DNA of 64,000 bases, taken from contig NZ_CP113864.1 of the NCBI RefSeq assembly GCF_026914285.1, forward strand, positions 84,582 through 148,581, given 5' to 3'. A program made the translations under genes and the position numbers. The DNA comes from Caldicellulosiruptor naganoensis (lineage in GTDB: Bacteria > Bacillota > Thermoanaerobacteria > Caldicellulosiruptorales > Caldicellulosiruptoraceae). The first letter of the stretch is position 1, and each line of letters starts with the position of its first letter. The notes under the pieces were generated by a model. It had not been told where the DNA came from. It made no database searches and saw nothing but the letters and a program-made list of their open reading frames with translations. This document shows, in pieces, positions 1-8,102 of the stretch.

Positions 1-548
1 TTTTGTTTCTTTAGCAGGCAAAATTCTGTGCAGTAAATTTCAAAATCATGGTATAACTATAATGAGAAAAAACTTTAGCAAAAGGAGTTGATATAGCCAT
101 GAGAAAGGATATAACTTTTACAATTTAATTACAGCCTCTTCGGAAAAAGTGTACAGTTTTTAAAAAAGTATGGTATAAAAAATAATGTAAAACAATAAGA
201 AATGAGATGAGTATCATGAGGCGTTACATTAAAAAAGTTACAGTTTTTATGCTCATAACGTTGTTATTATTTTTGACAGCGTGCGGTAACGGCGTGAAGA
301 CCAGTAAGACGACCAGCAGCAAACCAGAGTCAAAGACTAATACTGAAATGAATACAGTTGCAGTTGCAACACAGACAAAAAGTACACCAAAACCGACTGT
401 TGCATACATCACAACAACTGAAGGGTTTGTCACACAGATTCTGCAAAGGGCAAGGGTTAACCCCGCAACATTCGAGACAGCACTTTCAATGAAATTATTC
501 CGCCAGAAGTAAAAAGGAATTCTGTTTTGACAAGGGCACAGGCTTCGT
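1..548 (+). repeat. Duplicated lipoprotein 5' block, copy A
   Basis: This stretch is nearly identical to 7006-7556. The shared part starts in the T-rich tail of a terminator, runs through a promoter (TATAAT at 58-63), a 9-codon reading frame and the first ~115 codons of a lipoprotein, and stops abruptly at the codons after the conserved LTRAQAS motif. Differences are few: a missing base near 494 and scattered substitutions. The sharp end inside the coding region means the two lipoproteins share an N-terminal module but have unrelated C-terminal parts. Confidence 0.9.
99..128 (+). CDS. Possible 9-residue leader peptide, copy A
   Basis: A short frame, ATG to TAA, reads MRKDITFTI. It is preceded by AAAGGAG at 81-87 and a TATAAT box at 58-63, and is kept exactly in the second copy at 7106. 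It lies about 80 bases before the lipoprotein start. It could be a translated leader or the remnant of a lost gene; only the ribosome site and conservation between recent duplicates support it. Confidence 0.25.
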   Translation: MRKDITFTI

Positions 549-1139
549 TCATAATCTGGAACGCAATAAACAAGATCGACCAGCTCAGGGTTAAGAACGT
601 GCCACAGAGTTACAAGGTAGAAGATTTGTGGGAAAGTTACCTGTCAGGCAAGAGCGTAGTGTTGCATACAGGGTACTCGTCACGTGGAGCATATGCGTTG
701 TTCAACCAGTTTGTACGACTCGAAACAAAATATCCTGACGGTTCAATTAAAATCAGATACGTGTACAGTCCGATAGTAGTAGACCCTAAAAAACATCCGC
801 ATGGTACAGTCCAGGAAACACGTGCTCTGATTCAAAAGTTCAAAAAGATGTATCCTAACAAAGTTGTAATTGCTATTCCGGAAAGAAACAATATCATATG
901 CGTTAAGAACGAAAAAGTTATTTATACGACACTTGTCCCTGACCCGAAAAATAAGAAGAAGATGATAGAGAAAAAACAAACTGTAACAAGAGATGCGTAC
1001 TATATACTTTTTTGAGCGCAACAAAAAACCATATAGCTATGTCATTGGGTCAAAACTGTACAACTATTATCCAGCGGTGTTTTATACATCTGATGAAAAA
1101 CCGGCCAGGTACGCCAAATATATGTCTAAATACAGTCCT
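207..1139 (+). pseudogene. Lipoprotein, 5' part, frameshifted and cut by IS
   Basis: This is the first part of a secreted lipoprotein of about 640 residues that is now broken. The signal peptide ends in the lipobox LLLFLTAC (Cys 26), so the mature protein would be anchored in the outer leaflet of the membrane. Residues 75-125 resemble the second half of an S-layer homology domain, with a typical LTRAQASFIIWNA stretch. Compared with the copy at 7214, one base is missing near 494, which ends the frame at 512. Translation picks up again in the other frame at 527-1015. A run of six T at 1008-1013 then shifts the frame a second time. An IS1634-type element follows at 1140. The rest of the gene lies at 3122-4706. 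Function unknown. Confidence 0.8.
551..1139. repeat. Long direct repeat flanking IS copy 1, left
   Basis: This 589-bp segment recurs immediately to the right of the IS at 3122-3710. The bases outside the repeat differ on both sides (c at 550 against the IS end g at 3121; IS c at 1140 against t at 3711), so the length is exact. Both copies carry the same T6 frameshift. It fits the long, variable target duplications made by IS1634-family elements. Confidence 0.9.
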
Positions 1140-1279
1140 CTTGACTTTGTCAGTTAAGAGGTGTTTTTGAGCTAACAAAAAATAACAAAGTCTTAATTTA
1201 TGCGGGTTTCAAGAAGAGAAAAATAAAAAATTTTAAAAAATGTAGGGACAAATTTTAGCTTAATATATACTGAATTTGC

Positions 1280-1308
1280 TTGACTTTTTAAATATTTTGT
1301 GGTACAAT
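1280..1308 (+). promoter_or_regulatory. Transposase promoter in IS copy 1
   Basis: TTGACT (1280-1285), a 17-base spacer and TACAAT (1303-1308) lie just inside the left end. The -10 box overlaps the longest possible reading frame (from 1299), which argues for the ATG at 1338 as the true start. The same promoter is in copies 2 and 3. Confidence 0.65.
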
Positions 1309-1337
1309 ATAACAAACTATCTTCAAGGAGTTGCCAT

Positions 1338-3041
1338 ATGTTTGTCAAAATTACTAATGCTGGCGGTTATCAGTATGTTAGGTTAGTCGAAAATTACCGT
1401 GAAAATGGTAAAGTAAAGCAAAGAGTACTATTTAACTTTGGTAGACTTGATATTCTCAAAGATGACCCCGCTTTTAAAAACATTGTAAAAAAACTATCTG
1501 ATATTGTCGCTGAAACAACTACTGAGAATGCAAAAGCTGTTACTATTGAATCTGAAGAAGATATTTCGGATGCAGTTGTAAAAAACTGGGGATACATTGT
1601 ATACAGAAAGTTATGGCAGGAGCTTGAAATTGATAAGTTTTTAAAAGGGAAAGCAGCAAAAGAGAGAAAGATAAAATTTGATGTAGACAAAGTAAGTTTT
1701 TTAATGACCATACAGAGATTGATAGAGCCAATGAGCAAACTAAGAACTTATCATCAGAGAAGCAAATATTTTGGATTTGAAGAGGATATAGATTTGAATC
1801 AATTGTACAGGTGTTTAGATTTTCTTGACAGTGTAAAAGAAGATTTAGAGACATACCTGTATCAGAGAAATAAAGACTTATTTAAGATGGTAGTTGATGT
1901 AGTGTTTTATGATGTGACGACAATATACTTTGAGAGTTGTAGAGCGGATGAACTTAAAAATTTTGGGTTTAGCAAAGACAACAAGGTAAATGAAGTGCAA
2001 GTTGTATTAGGGCTTTTGGTGGACAAAGAAGGCAGACCGATAGGGTATGAACTTTTTCCTGGTAATACGATAGATAGCAAGACGATGGTAAAGATACTGA
2101 GGAAGCTGAAGGAAAAATTTAGTATAGATAAGATAATAATAGTAGCAGACAAAGGGCTTAACAGCAGAATAAATTTAAAGATGATAAAAGAAGCTGGGTA
2201 CGACTATATAGTAGCAAGCAGATTAAAGAATGCAAGTAAAGAAATTTTAGATGAAGTTTTTAATGAAGAAGGATATAAAAGACTTGATGGCAAAAGATGT
2301 TTGAATGCTGAAGAAATTTATGGTGATGAATTCAAATATAAGGTATTGGAAAGAACAAATATTGTCAAGGATGAAGAGGGTAAAGAGTTCAAAATAGAAG
2401 AGAATTTGATAATAACGTATTCAAGCAAGAGAGCCAAGAAAGACAAAGAAGACAGAGAGAGATTGGTAAGAAAAGCCAAAGAGCTTTTAGAGAACAAAGG
2501 AAGCATAACAGCCTTAGAAAAGAAAGGTGCAAGGAAATATTTGAAGAAGAAATCAAAATCAGAAGAATATGTATTGGATGAGGAAGCGATAAAACGAGAT
2601 GAGAAATTTGACGGTTATTATGCAATTCAAACGAGCAAAAAGGATATGGATGTAGAAGAGGTTTTAGGAGCATATCACGATTTATGGAAGATAGAACAGT
2701 CATTCAGAGTAATGAAAAGCTGTTTAGAAGTGCGACCGATATATCACTTTACAGAAAGCAGAATAAAAGGACATTTTGTGATATGTTTTTTGGCATTTTT
2801 ACTGCAAAGGACATTGGAATATATTTTGAGGAGAAAAGGTAAAGGAATAAGTAGTGAAAGGATAATGGAAGCAATATATTCAATGAACTTTTTTGAAATA
2901 GAGATAAAAGGGAAGAAATATTTGATAAAGCAAAAAATTGAGGGAGAAGCTGGAGATATACTGAATGTAATGAAGATAAAGGGTCCAAAAAACTTCATGA
3001 CATATGAGGAAGGCTTAGAATTTATTGGTATTAGCAAATGA
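1338..3041 (+). CDS. IS1634-family DDE transposase, copy 1
   Basis: A 567-residue transposase that would catalyse cut-and-paste or related movement of its own IS. The ATG at 1338 has AAGGAG at 1325-1330, 7 bases upstream; the frame is open further back to 1299 but that region is promoter. The DDE catalytic residues can be seen: Asp in VVFYDVTTIYFES, Asp in IIIVADKGLN, and Glu in the IS4-type Y...K.E..F..MK signature (YHDLWKIEQSFRVMK) near the C-terminal third. The frame is intact and identical to those in the other two copies, so all three could be active and recently spread. Confidence 0.93.
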   Translation: MFVKITNAGGYQYVRLVENYRENGKVKQRVLFNFGRLDILKDDPAFKNIVKKLSDIVAETTTENAKAVTIESEEDISDAVVKNWGYIVYRKLWQELEIDKFLKGKAAKERKIKFDVDKVSFLMTIQRLIEPMSKLRTYHQRSKYFGFEEDIDLNQLYRCLDFLDSVKEDLETYLYQRNKDLFKMVVDVVFYDVTTIYFESCRADELKNFGFSKDNKVNEVQVVLGLLVDKEGRPIGYELFPGNTIDSKTMVKILRKLKEKFSIDKIIIVADKGLNSRINLKMIKEAGYDYIVASRLKNASKEILDEVFNEEGYKRLDGKRCLNAEEIYGDEFKYKVLERTNIVKDEEGKEFKIEENLIITYSSKRAKKDKEDRERLVRKAKELLENKGSITALEKKGARKYLKKKSKSEEYVLDEEAIKRDEKFDGYYAIQTSKKDMDVEEVLGAYHDLWKIEQSFRVMKSCLEVRPIYHFTESRIKGHFVICFLAFLLQRTLEYILRRKGKGISSERIMEAIYSMNFFEIEIKGKKYLIKQKIEGEAGDILNVMKIKGPKNFMTYEEGLEFIGISK

Positions 3042-3121
3042 TGTAGTGACAAAATTGAGGTCCATATTTTGTCAATCCCAGTCCTCCCAAGCTTTTTGAG
3101 CTTCAAACTGACAAAGTCAAG

Positions 3122-3710
3122 ATAATCTGGAACGCAATAAACAAGATCGACCAGCTCAGGGTTAAGAACGTGCCACAGAGTTACAAGGTAGAAGATTTGT
3201 GGGAAAGTTACCTGTCAGGCAAGAGCGTAGTGTTGCATACAGGGTACTCGTCACGTGGAGCATATGCGTTGTTCAACCAGTTTGTACGACTCGAAACAAA
3301 ATATCCTGACGGTTCAATTAAAATCAGATACGTGTACAGTCCGATAGTAGTAGACCCTAAAAAACATCCGCATGGTACAGTCCAGGAAACACGTGCTCTG
3401 ATTCAAAAGTTCAAAAAGATGTATCCTAACAAAGTTGTAATTGCTATTCCGGAAAGAAACAATATCATATGCGTTAAGAACGAAAAAGTTATTTATACGA
3501 CACTTGTCCCTGACCCGAAAAATAAGAAGAAGATGATAGAGAAAAAACAAACTGTAACAAGAGATGCGTACTATATACTTTTTTGAGCGCAACAAAAAAC
3601 CATATAGCTATGTCATTGGGTCAAAACTGTACAACTATTATCCAGCGGTGTTTTATACATCTGATGAAAAACCGGCCAGGTACGCCAAATATATGTCTAA
3701 ATACAGTCCT
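3122..3710. repeat. Long direct repeat flanking IS copy 1, right
   Basis: Second copy of the 589-bp direct repeat at 551-1139. It starts at the base after the right IS end and restores the continuity of the interrupted lipoprotein gene. Confidence 0.9.
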
Positions 3711-4706
3711 TCAAACGATAAGTATGTGATGTTCAAACAGTATCCGATAGATTTCAGGTACAACAAATACATTTATGACTGGCTCAAAAAACTTCCGAGA
3801 CTTTACACCTGTTACGATTACAAAAGGTTTGAAAAGTACGGGTATATTGAAGATATAAAATCAATACCGCAACTTTACAAGGAACCGGTGCTGAGACTGT
3901 TTGACCTTGGCATATACGTTTACGACAAATCACCGATATACTACCAGAAAGTGAGAGCAAAACCCGGTAAAACTCTGACCGAGCAGGAAGCGCAGACGTT
4001 AATAGACAGACTGTTTGATGAGAAGAAAAGAGACGTGTTTGACGAGGTGACATACGACTCAGCACTGTACATGACACAAACCGGCGATGTAATCTGTGGA
4101 CGATCAAACCTTGGAAATATAGACATTTTGATTCAACAGATGGCCCCGTTCAGTGAGACCCAGGTCATTAGCGAACTTGACGCTGTAGTGTTTGAAACAC
4201 CTGTTGCAACAGTGAGAGTATTGCCTGGCGCTGCAAAAACACTCAAATACCAACTTGAACACAGCGAGAGTTTCAAAATGGGCTACTGGCACAGACTTGC
4301 TCTGGTTCCAAGATGGTATATGTGGCAAGAAAAGGACAAGTCACTTTACATGACGTTCTACCCGACGTATGTAATTAAGAAGAAATCAGGAATGCCAATT
4401 GTTGGGCGTGATGATTCTTCAGCATGGATATCCCCGACAAGTGTATCAACATTAGCGTTTGGTGAACAGTTACCCGATGCAGTAAAAGGTCTGTGGAAAT
4501 TAGCAGACTATTTAGATAAGCCCGGTGTCCTGAAAGCAGGAAAACCAGGTGCTCTTGTAAAGTGTCCCGATTTTTACTACTATGAAGAACGAATAAGTGA
4601 TGGTCAGGATGTGGTTTTAGATTTTGTAAGTGTAATATACTTTGTCCAGCCCGATGTTGAGTATTCGAAATATATTGTTTTCAAACCAGACCCGAAGTAT
4701 AAATAA
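3122..4706 (+). pseudogene. Lipoprotein, 3' part
   Basis: This is the continuation of the lipoprotein gene begun at 207. Reading resumes in the duplicated segment (open frame 3170-3586), shifts at the T6 run 3579-3584, and then runs open from 3564 to the TAA at 4706. Removing one T would join the two parts as ...YYILFERNKKP.... The C-terminal ~370 residues are rich in Tyr, Lys and Pro with no membrane segment and no motif I recognise. If the IS, its duplication and the two single-base shifts were undone, the product would be about 640 residues. The 3' open frame could still be translated from an internal start, but nothing supports that. Confidence 0.75.
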
Positions 4707-4728
4707 TGTGTGAGGTGGTGAGGGTAGA

Positions 4729-5136
4729 ATGCGTGGAAGGATATTGTCGCTGGGCACAGCATGTATGGTTGTACTTGCCATGGTGTTAACCGCTGTGCTG
4801 TGCCCTTTTCCTTTATCAAAAACACATGCTGAGACTGCAAGTTACAACGACCCGGAAAAAGAAGGTATTCTTGCCGATGAAGGACTTATAAATGCGCTTT
4901 CTGATGAAGCTAAAGAAAAGCTTTACAACGATACAAAAGAAGATGGTTACTGGGTAGAAGTAGTGGAATTTAGGGGGAAAAAGCGAGTATACTTTCATAT
5001 GCCGATAAACGAGGAACTGACCAGGTTGCACAAAGGAATAATAGTGTACATCTGTGGCTTTTTGTTTTTCAGGAGTGCTTTTAGATGCAAAAGAAAACTT
5101 CAGGGTTTTGTATTCAAAAAGAATTTCAAACTCTAA
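4729..5136 (+). CDS. Secreted protein, probably 3'-truncated
   Basis: It starts 22 bases after the lipoprotein stop, with GAGGTGGTGAGGG just upstream, so it was probably co-transcribed with it. The first ~36 residues are a signal peptide (RGR at the N-terminus, a long hydrophobic core, cleavage likely near SKTHA). The following 70 residues are charged and unfamiliar. From about residue 105 the frame runs into DNA that elsewhere is non-coding: half of a terminator (CTGTGGCTTTTTG near 5053) followed by the small membrane ORF at 5085 in another frame. I infer a deletion fused the gene to that block, so the natural C-terminus is lost. Confidence 0.5.
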   Translation: MRGRILSLGTACMVVLAMVLTAVLCPFPLSKTHAETASYNDPEKEGILADEGLINALSDEAKEKLYNDTKEDGYWVEVVEFRGKKRVYFHMPINEELTRLHKGIIVYICGFLFFRSAFRCKRKLQGFVFKKNFKL

Positions 5137-5219
5137 AACTGCTCTTGCCAGAAGTTATCCTATTCCTCTTAATGCTTGCAATGCTTGTTATTCGAATCCT
5201 TGCCGCTTTGCTATATTGA
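5085..5219 (+). CDS. 44-residue single-span membrane protein, copy A
   Basis: A 45-codon frame, ATG to TGA, preceded by CAGGAG at 5070-5075 with good spacing. The product has a polar N-terminal third containing FCIQKEFQTLKLLLPEV, then one hydrophobic span (about residues 23-44) ending ...ILAALLY. A second gene of exactly the same length at 6602 encodes a clearly related protein. Most differences between the two are conservative or at third codon positions, which suggests selection on the protein. It overlaps the degenerate end of the preceding secreted protein in another frame. Function unknown; size and layout would suit a small membrane regulator, a holin-like peptide or a type I toxin. Confidence 0.6.
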   Translation: MQKKTSGFCIQKEFQTLKLLLPEVILFLLMLAMLVIRILAALLY

Positions 5220-5223
5220 GTTC

Positions 5224-5252
5224 TTGTAAAACAGGCAAAAACCTGCTACAAT
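5224..5252 (+). promoter_or_regulatory. Promoter with palindromic spacer, copy A
   Basis: TTGTAA (5224-5229), exactly 17 bases, TACAAT (5247-5252). The spacer holds the palindrome CAGG-caaaaa-CCTG, placed where a repressor could block polymerase. The same arrangement is kept after the second small ORF at 6741-6769. It begins 5 bases after the small ORF stop and points into the downstream repeat DNA. Confidence 0.5.
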
Positions 5253-5829
5253 ATACTTAAAATATCTACCAGAAGTGTAGTTTATAGGTGTTTATATAGA
5301 GTGTCAAATTTTTTAAAAAGCAAAAGAAGGCGAGGTTTTAACACCAACAAATGTTCGTTATTTATAACAAACTCAAGCCAATTCAAACTTTCATAAAACC
5401 ATGGCAGGTTGCAGGGTAGCTTGGAAGCTCACAGCGGACTCTGGTATGTGGTTCAAAGCAAGAATACAGCTGGGTTTGGAGGAAGTGGACAGGTCCGGGA
5501 AGGGCTTTTGAGCTGCTAAAGTAGCAAACAAAAACGATCAAAAGGCTGAAAGAAAGTATTGAAAACGGTTACATAACAGCCTGCCGCAATTTTCCCTGCC
5601 ACAGCTGTGCACAGCCTGCCCAAAAAGCCTGAACAGGACTCTGCCCGGTTGTCCGGAGCCCTGATAAATCTCTTCCCGGACCATATTGCACAAACTGCAA
5701 ACACGGTGTATAATAAAAACAGCTGGCAAAACTGCACTTAAAACCTGTCTACAAAAATGTAAAGATAAAAACTGCCACAGCAAAAAGCTGTGGTTTTTGT
5801 TTTTGTAGCATAAATACACCGGTTTGTGG
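5253..5829. other. Intergenic stretch with short repeats and no gene
   Basis: No coding region is supported here. It holds a ~32-base repeat ending in GTGTCAAATTTTTT (about 5284-5314), found again near 6800-6831 and 6896-6926. It also holds a block around 5705-5770 (GTGTATAATAAAAAC and following bases) repeated near 6488-6555, and a terminator at 5775-5800. Between 5400 and 5520 there is a more GC-rich piece that may be a remnant of coding DNA but has no start or ribosome site. Confidence 0.5.
5775..5803 (+). terminator. Rho-independent terminator
   Basis: Stem CCACAGC / GCTGTGG (5775-5781 and 5787-5793) with an A5 loop, followed by a T-rich run. The same kind of stem plus TTTTTGTTTTT tail ends other blocks at 6558 and 6966. 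Confidence 0.75.
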
Positions 5830-5871
5830 TATAATCATCATTAGAGAATCTTATACAGGGGAGTTTTGGTC

Positions 5872-6039
5872 ATGAAGTTAGCAAAAGAAATTTATCGAAA
5901 GGTTGTTAACTTAACACCAGAAGAACAAATAAAAGTGTTAGATTTTGTAAAAGAACTTGAAAACAGGAAAATAGATGATGCGGTTGAAAGATTCATAAGA
6001 AAACATAAAAATGCTCTGATAGAGCTTGCTAAGAGATGA
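5872..6039 (+). CDS. Antitoxin of a Doc-type toxin-antitoxin pair
   Basis: A 55-residue protein that would bind and neutralise the Doc-like toxin encoded next. The ATG at 5872 has a strong GGGGAG at 5858-5863 and a TATAAT box at 5830-5835. The sequence is helical and charged, with a central NLTPEEQIKVLDFVKELE segment resembling DUF2281/VapB-like antitoxins rather than classical Phd. Its stop overlaps the toxin start (ATGA), typical of translationally coupled antitoxin-first operons. Such antitoxins usually repress their own promoter; no clear operator was seen. The role is inferred from size, order and overlap. Confidence 0.7.
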   Translation: MKLAKEIYRKVVNLTPEEQIKVLDFVKELENRKIDDAVERFIRKHKNALIELAKR

Positions 6040-6434
6040 TGAGAACAATTCCATATGAGAAGGTACTGGAGATATACAAAAGGCTTATCAGAGAAAGTGG
6101 CGGTGTTTATGGCGTTCGTGATGAAGGACTTCTGAGAGCATCGTTGGAAAGTGCATTCCAGACATTTGATGGGATTGAGCTTTATCCAGCAGTTGTCGAT
6201 AAAATAGCAGCAGTTTGCTATAACATTATAAAAAACCATCCACTAATTGATGGTAATAAGCGATTGGGTATAACTTTAATGGCGGTTTTGTGTGATATAA
6301 ATAATATACCATTAGAGTGTTCAGACGAAGAGCTGGTAGAGTTAGGAGTCGCAATTGCCGAAGGAAGATACGATAGAGAACAAATTAAAAATTGGATTCT
6401 TGAACATACAAAAAAAGGCGAGGAAAACCACTAA
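6036..6434 (+). CDS. doc: Doc-type toxin (Fic/Doc family)
   Basis: A 132-residue death-on-curing protein. Doc kinases phosphorylate elongation factor Tu and so stop translation. The family hallmark is present as HPLIDGNKR (residues 68-76): the catalytic His, the acidic Asp and the GNKR anion-binding loop are all intact. N-terminal features IPYEKVLEIYKRLI and the GVRDEGLL turn match the Doc fold, and the length is normal. The start overlaps the antitoxin stop. It sits between mobile, repeated blocks, which fits a horizontally moving stability module. Confidence 0.88.
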   Translation: MMRTIPYEKVLEIYKRLIRESGGVYGVRDEGLLRASLESAFQTFDGIELYPAVVDKIAAVCYNIIKNHPLIDGNKRLGITLMAVLCDINNIPLECSDEELVELGVAIAEGRYDREQIKNWILEHTKKGEENH

Positions 6435-6557
6435 AAAATTATTCAAAACTAAATACAAAGATTGTGTTGCAAAAACTGAAAATTTGGGTGTATAATAAAA
6501 ACAAGTGGCAAAACCATGCTTAAAATGCGTCTACAAAAATGTAAAAATAAAAACCAA

Positions 6558-6590
6558 ACCGTAGATTTTCTGCGGTTTTTGTTTTTTGAG
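6558..6590 (+). terminator. Terminator preceding small ORF copy B
   Basis: Stem ACCGTAGA / TCTGCGGT (6558-6565 with 6569-6576, one G-T pair) followed by TTTTTGTTTTTT. It lies directly upstream of the small membrane ORF, as a half-terminator does before copy A. Confidence 0.65.
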
Positions 6591-6601
6591 AGGCGTTCAA
6601 A

Positions 6602-6736
6602 ATGCCAGAAAGACCACCAAGGTTTTATATCCAAAAAGAACTTCAAACTCTAAAACTTCTCCTACCAGAAGTTATCCTATTCCTCTTCATGCTTTCAGTG
6701 CTTGCAGTTCGAATTCTTGTTGCTTTGTTATATTGA
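6602..6736 (+). CDS. 44-residue single-span membrane protein, copy B
   Basis: Paralogue of the ORF at 5085, identical in length (45 codons with TGA). GAGAGG lies about 9 bases before the ATG. The protein starts MPERPPRFYIQKELQTLKLL and ends in one hydrophobic span with the same ILVALLY-type tail. Codons differ from copy A while the protein pattern is kept, the best evidence that both are real genes. No function is assigned. Confidence 0.6.
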   Translation: MPERPPRFYIQKELQTLKLLLPEVILFLFMLSVLAVRILVALLY

Positions 6737-6740
6737 GCTC

Positions 6741-6769
6741 TTGCAAAACAGGCAAAAACCTGCTACAAT
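6741..6769 (+). promoter_or_regulatory. Promoter with palindromic spacer, copy B
   Basis: TTGCAA (6741-6746), 17 bases, TACAAT (6764-6769), again with CAGG-caaaaa-CCTG in the spacer. It follows the small ORF stop by 4 bases. Retention of both boxes, the spacer length and the palindrome in a diverged duplicate supports function. Confidence 0.5.
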
Positions 6770-6965
6770 ATACTTGAAATATTTGCCAGAAGTGTAGCTT
6801 ATAGATGTTTATATTAAGTGTCAAATTTTTTGTTGTTGCAATTTCAAACTACAGTGGTATAATATATTCAGAACCAATTACCACAAATGTATCTTTTAGG
6901 TGTTTATACAGAGTGTCAAATTTTTTAGATGAGTAAAACGAAATGAGTAAACCGAAAGGAAGTTA

Positions 6966-7013
6966 GCCACGGTACAGGTTTGCAGGGAAAAACCTTGCCG
7001 TGGCTTTTTGTTT
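6966..7013 (+). terminator. Strong terminator before lipoprotein copy B
   Basis: GCCACGG (6966-6972) pairs with CCGTGGC (6998-7004), extended inside by CAGGTT/AACCTTG pairing, and is followed by TTTTTGTTTTTTTT. It ends the previous block and its tail forms the start of the duplicated lipoprotein block. Confidence 0.8.
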
Positions 7014-7556
7014 TTTTTAGCAGACAAAATTTCTGTGCAGTAAATTTCAAAATCATGGTATAACTATAATGAGAAAAAACTTTAGCAAAAGGAGTTGATA
7101 TAGCCATGAGAAAGGATATAACTTTTACAATTTAATTACAGCCTCTTCGGAAAAAGTGTACAGTTTTTGAAAAAGTATGGTATAAAAAATAATGTAAAAC
7201 AATAAGAAATGAGATGAGTATCATGAGGTGTTACATTAAAAAAGTTACAGTTTTTATGCTCATAACGTTGTTATTATTTTTGACAGCGTGCGGTAACGGC
7301 GTGAAGACCAGTAAGACGACCAGCAGCAAACCAGAGTCAAAGACTAATACTGGAATGAATACAGTTGCAGTTGCAACACAGACAAAAAGTACACCAAAAC
7401 CGACTGTTGCATACATCACAACAACTGAAGGGTTTGTCACACAGATTCTGCAAAGGGCAAGGGTTAACCCTGCAACATTCGAGACAGCACTTTCAATGAA
7501 ACTTATTCCGCCAGAAGTAAAAAGGAATTCTGTTTTGACAAGGGCACAGGCTTCGT
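7006..7556 (+). repeat. Duplicated lipoprotein 5' block, copy B
   Basis: Near-identical to 1-548 (promoter, short leader frame and first ~115 lipoprotein codons). Here the reading frame is intact: the C missing near 494 in copy A is present. Confidence 0.9.
7106..7135 (+). CDS. Possible 9-residue leader peptide, copy B
   Basis: Same MRKDITFTI frame and AAAGGAG site as at 99-128. The copies are recent duplicates, so conservation adds little weight. Confidence 0.25.
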   Translation: MRKDITFTI

Positions 7557-8047
7557 ATATCATATGGAATGCTATGAACAGTATTGATAGGTTTGAACTG
7601 TGGCTTAAGAGGATATTCGAAAGAGAATTTCGAAGAAAAGACACCCCACTTAAGATAATAAATAATTTAGTAGATAAAGGTTATATTACAGGAAAGCAAT
7701 TTATAGAGTTAAAAAGAGACCCTTCATATTTTGAGAATAACAAAACTGTAAGAATACTTACAGGTAGAGAACTACTGTTTAATTCTTATATAACAACTGA
7801 ACATATTTTGGAATTTTATTTTTGTTCGCATAATTGGGAAATGACATATAAAGATAGGATTGCTTTATATGCAACATTAATTTATCCTTTCATTATGAGG
7901 GGAAGTGATGGTAAATTGACAAATATATTAGCTTTTGAAACTAAAGATGAAGAAGGTAGAGATTATTCTATAGAGCAATTTAGATATTTTATTCAAGCTA
8001 TAGCCAATGCGAAGTTTTACGAATGTGATATTACTGTAGAATTATAA
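7214..8047 (+). CDS. Lipoprotein with shared N-terminus and distinct C-terminus
   Basis: A 277-residue lipoprotein, intact. Lipobox LLLFLTAC puts the lipidated Cys at residue 26, so it would sit on the outside of the cell membrane. A Ser/Thr/Lys-rich linker (30-65) is followed by an S-layer-homology-like stretch (75-120, LTRAQASYIIWNAM). Up to about residue 115 it matches the broken lipoprotein at 207; afterwards it is unrelated, about 160 residues with LTGRELLFNSYITTEHIL and no recognised domain. The start could also be the ATG three codons later. No partner gene downstream; the next gene is on the opposite strand. I cannot name a function. Confidence 0.75.
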   Translation: MSIMRCYIKKVTVFMLITLLLFLTACGNGVKTSKTTSSKPESKTNTGMNTVAVATQTKSTPKPTVAYITTTEGFVTQILQRARVNPATFETALSMKLIPPEVKRNSVLTRAQASYIIWNAMNSIDRFELWLKRIFEREFRRKDTPLKIINNLVDKGYITGKQFIELKRDPSYFENNKTVRILTGRELLFNSYITTEHILEFYFCSHNWEMTYKDRIALYATLIYPFIMRGSDGKLTNILAFETKDEEGRDYSIEQFRYFIQAIANAKFYECDITVEL

Positions 8048-8102
8048 TAACTAAAAACAAGATACTATTAAAACAACATATGATCTTTTGGTTTTATTAA
8101 TA

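Larger units (their letters stand above)
1140..3121 (+). mobile_element. IS1634-family insertion sequence, copy 1
   Basis: A 1,982-bp element with terminal inverted repeats CTTGACTTTGTCAGTT at the left end and its complement AACTGACAAAGTCAAG at the right end. It holds one transposase gene. Two further copies of the same length and orientation lie at 43017-44998 and 58334-60315, with the same encoded protein. It interrupts a lipoprotein gene and is flanked by 589-bp direct repeats. Placement in the IS1634 group of the IS4 superfamily rests on the transposase layout and on the long variable duplications. Confidence 0.92.
6581..6845. repeat. Small-ORF block, copy B (related to 5061-5315)
   Basis: This block repeats the order seen at 5061-5315: T-rich terminator tail, 44-residue membrane ORF, promoter with palindromic spacer and the GTGTCAAATTTTTT element. 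The copies have diverged by perhaps a fifth, so the duplication is older than that of the lipoprotein 5' blocks. Confidence 0.8.

Noticed and set aside
1008..1013. Programmed frameshift at the T6 run of the lipoprotein
   Set aside because: The same gene also lacks a base near 494 and is split by an IS; simple decay is enough. The second copy of the run exists only because the segment was duplicated with the IS.
1394..3106. Long antisense frames within the transposase genes
   Set aside because: They are mirror frames of an AT-rich, Lys-rich coding region, without ribosome sites.
5400..5520. GC-richer piece with an open plus-strand frame
   Set aside because: No start codon with a ribosome site and no recognisable protein; noted only as a possible remnant.
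5516..5819. Minus-strand reading frames of 70-90 codons
   Set aside because: No ribosome site, odd composition, and they run through a terminator and repeated non-coding DNA.
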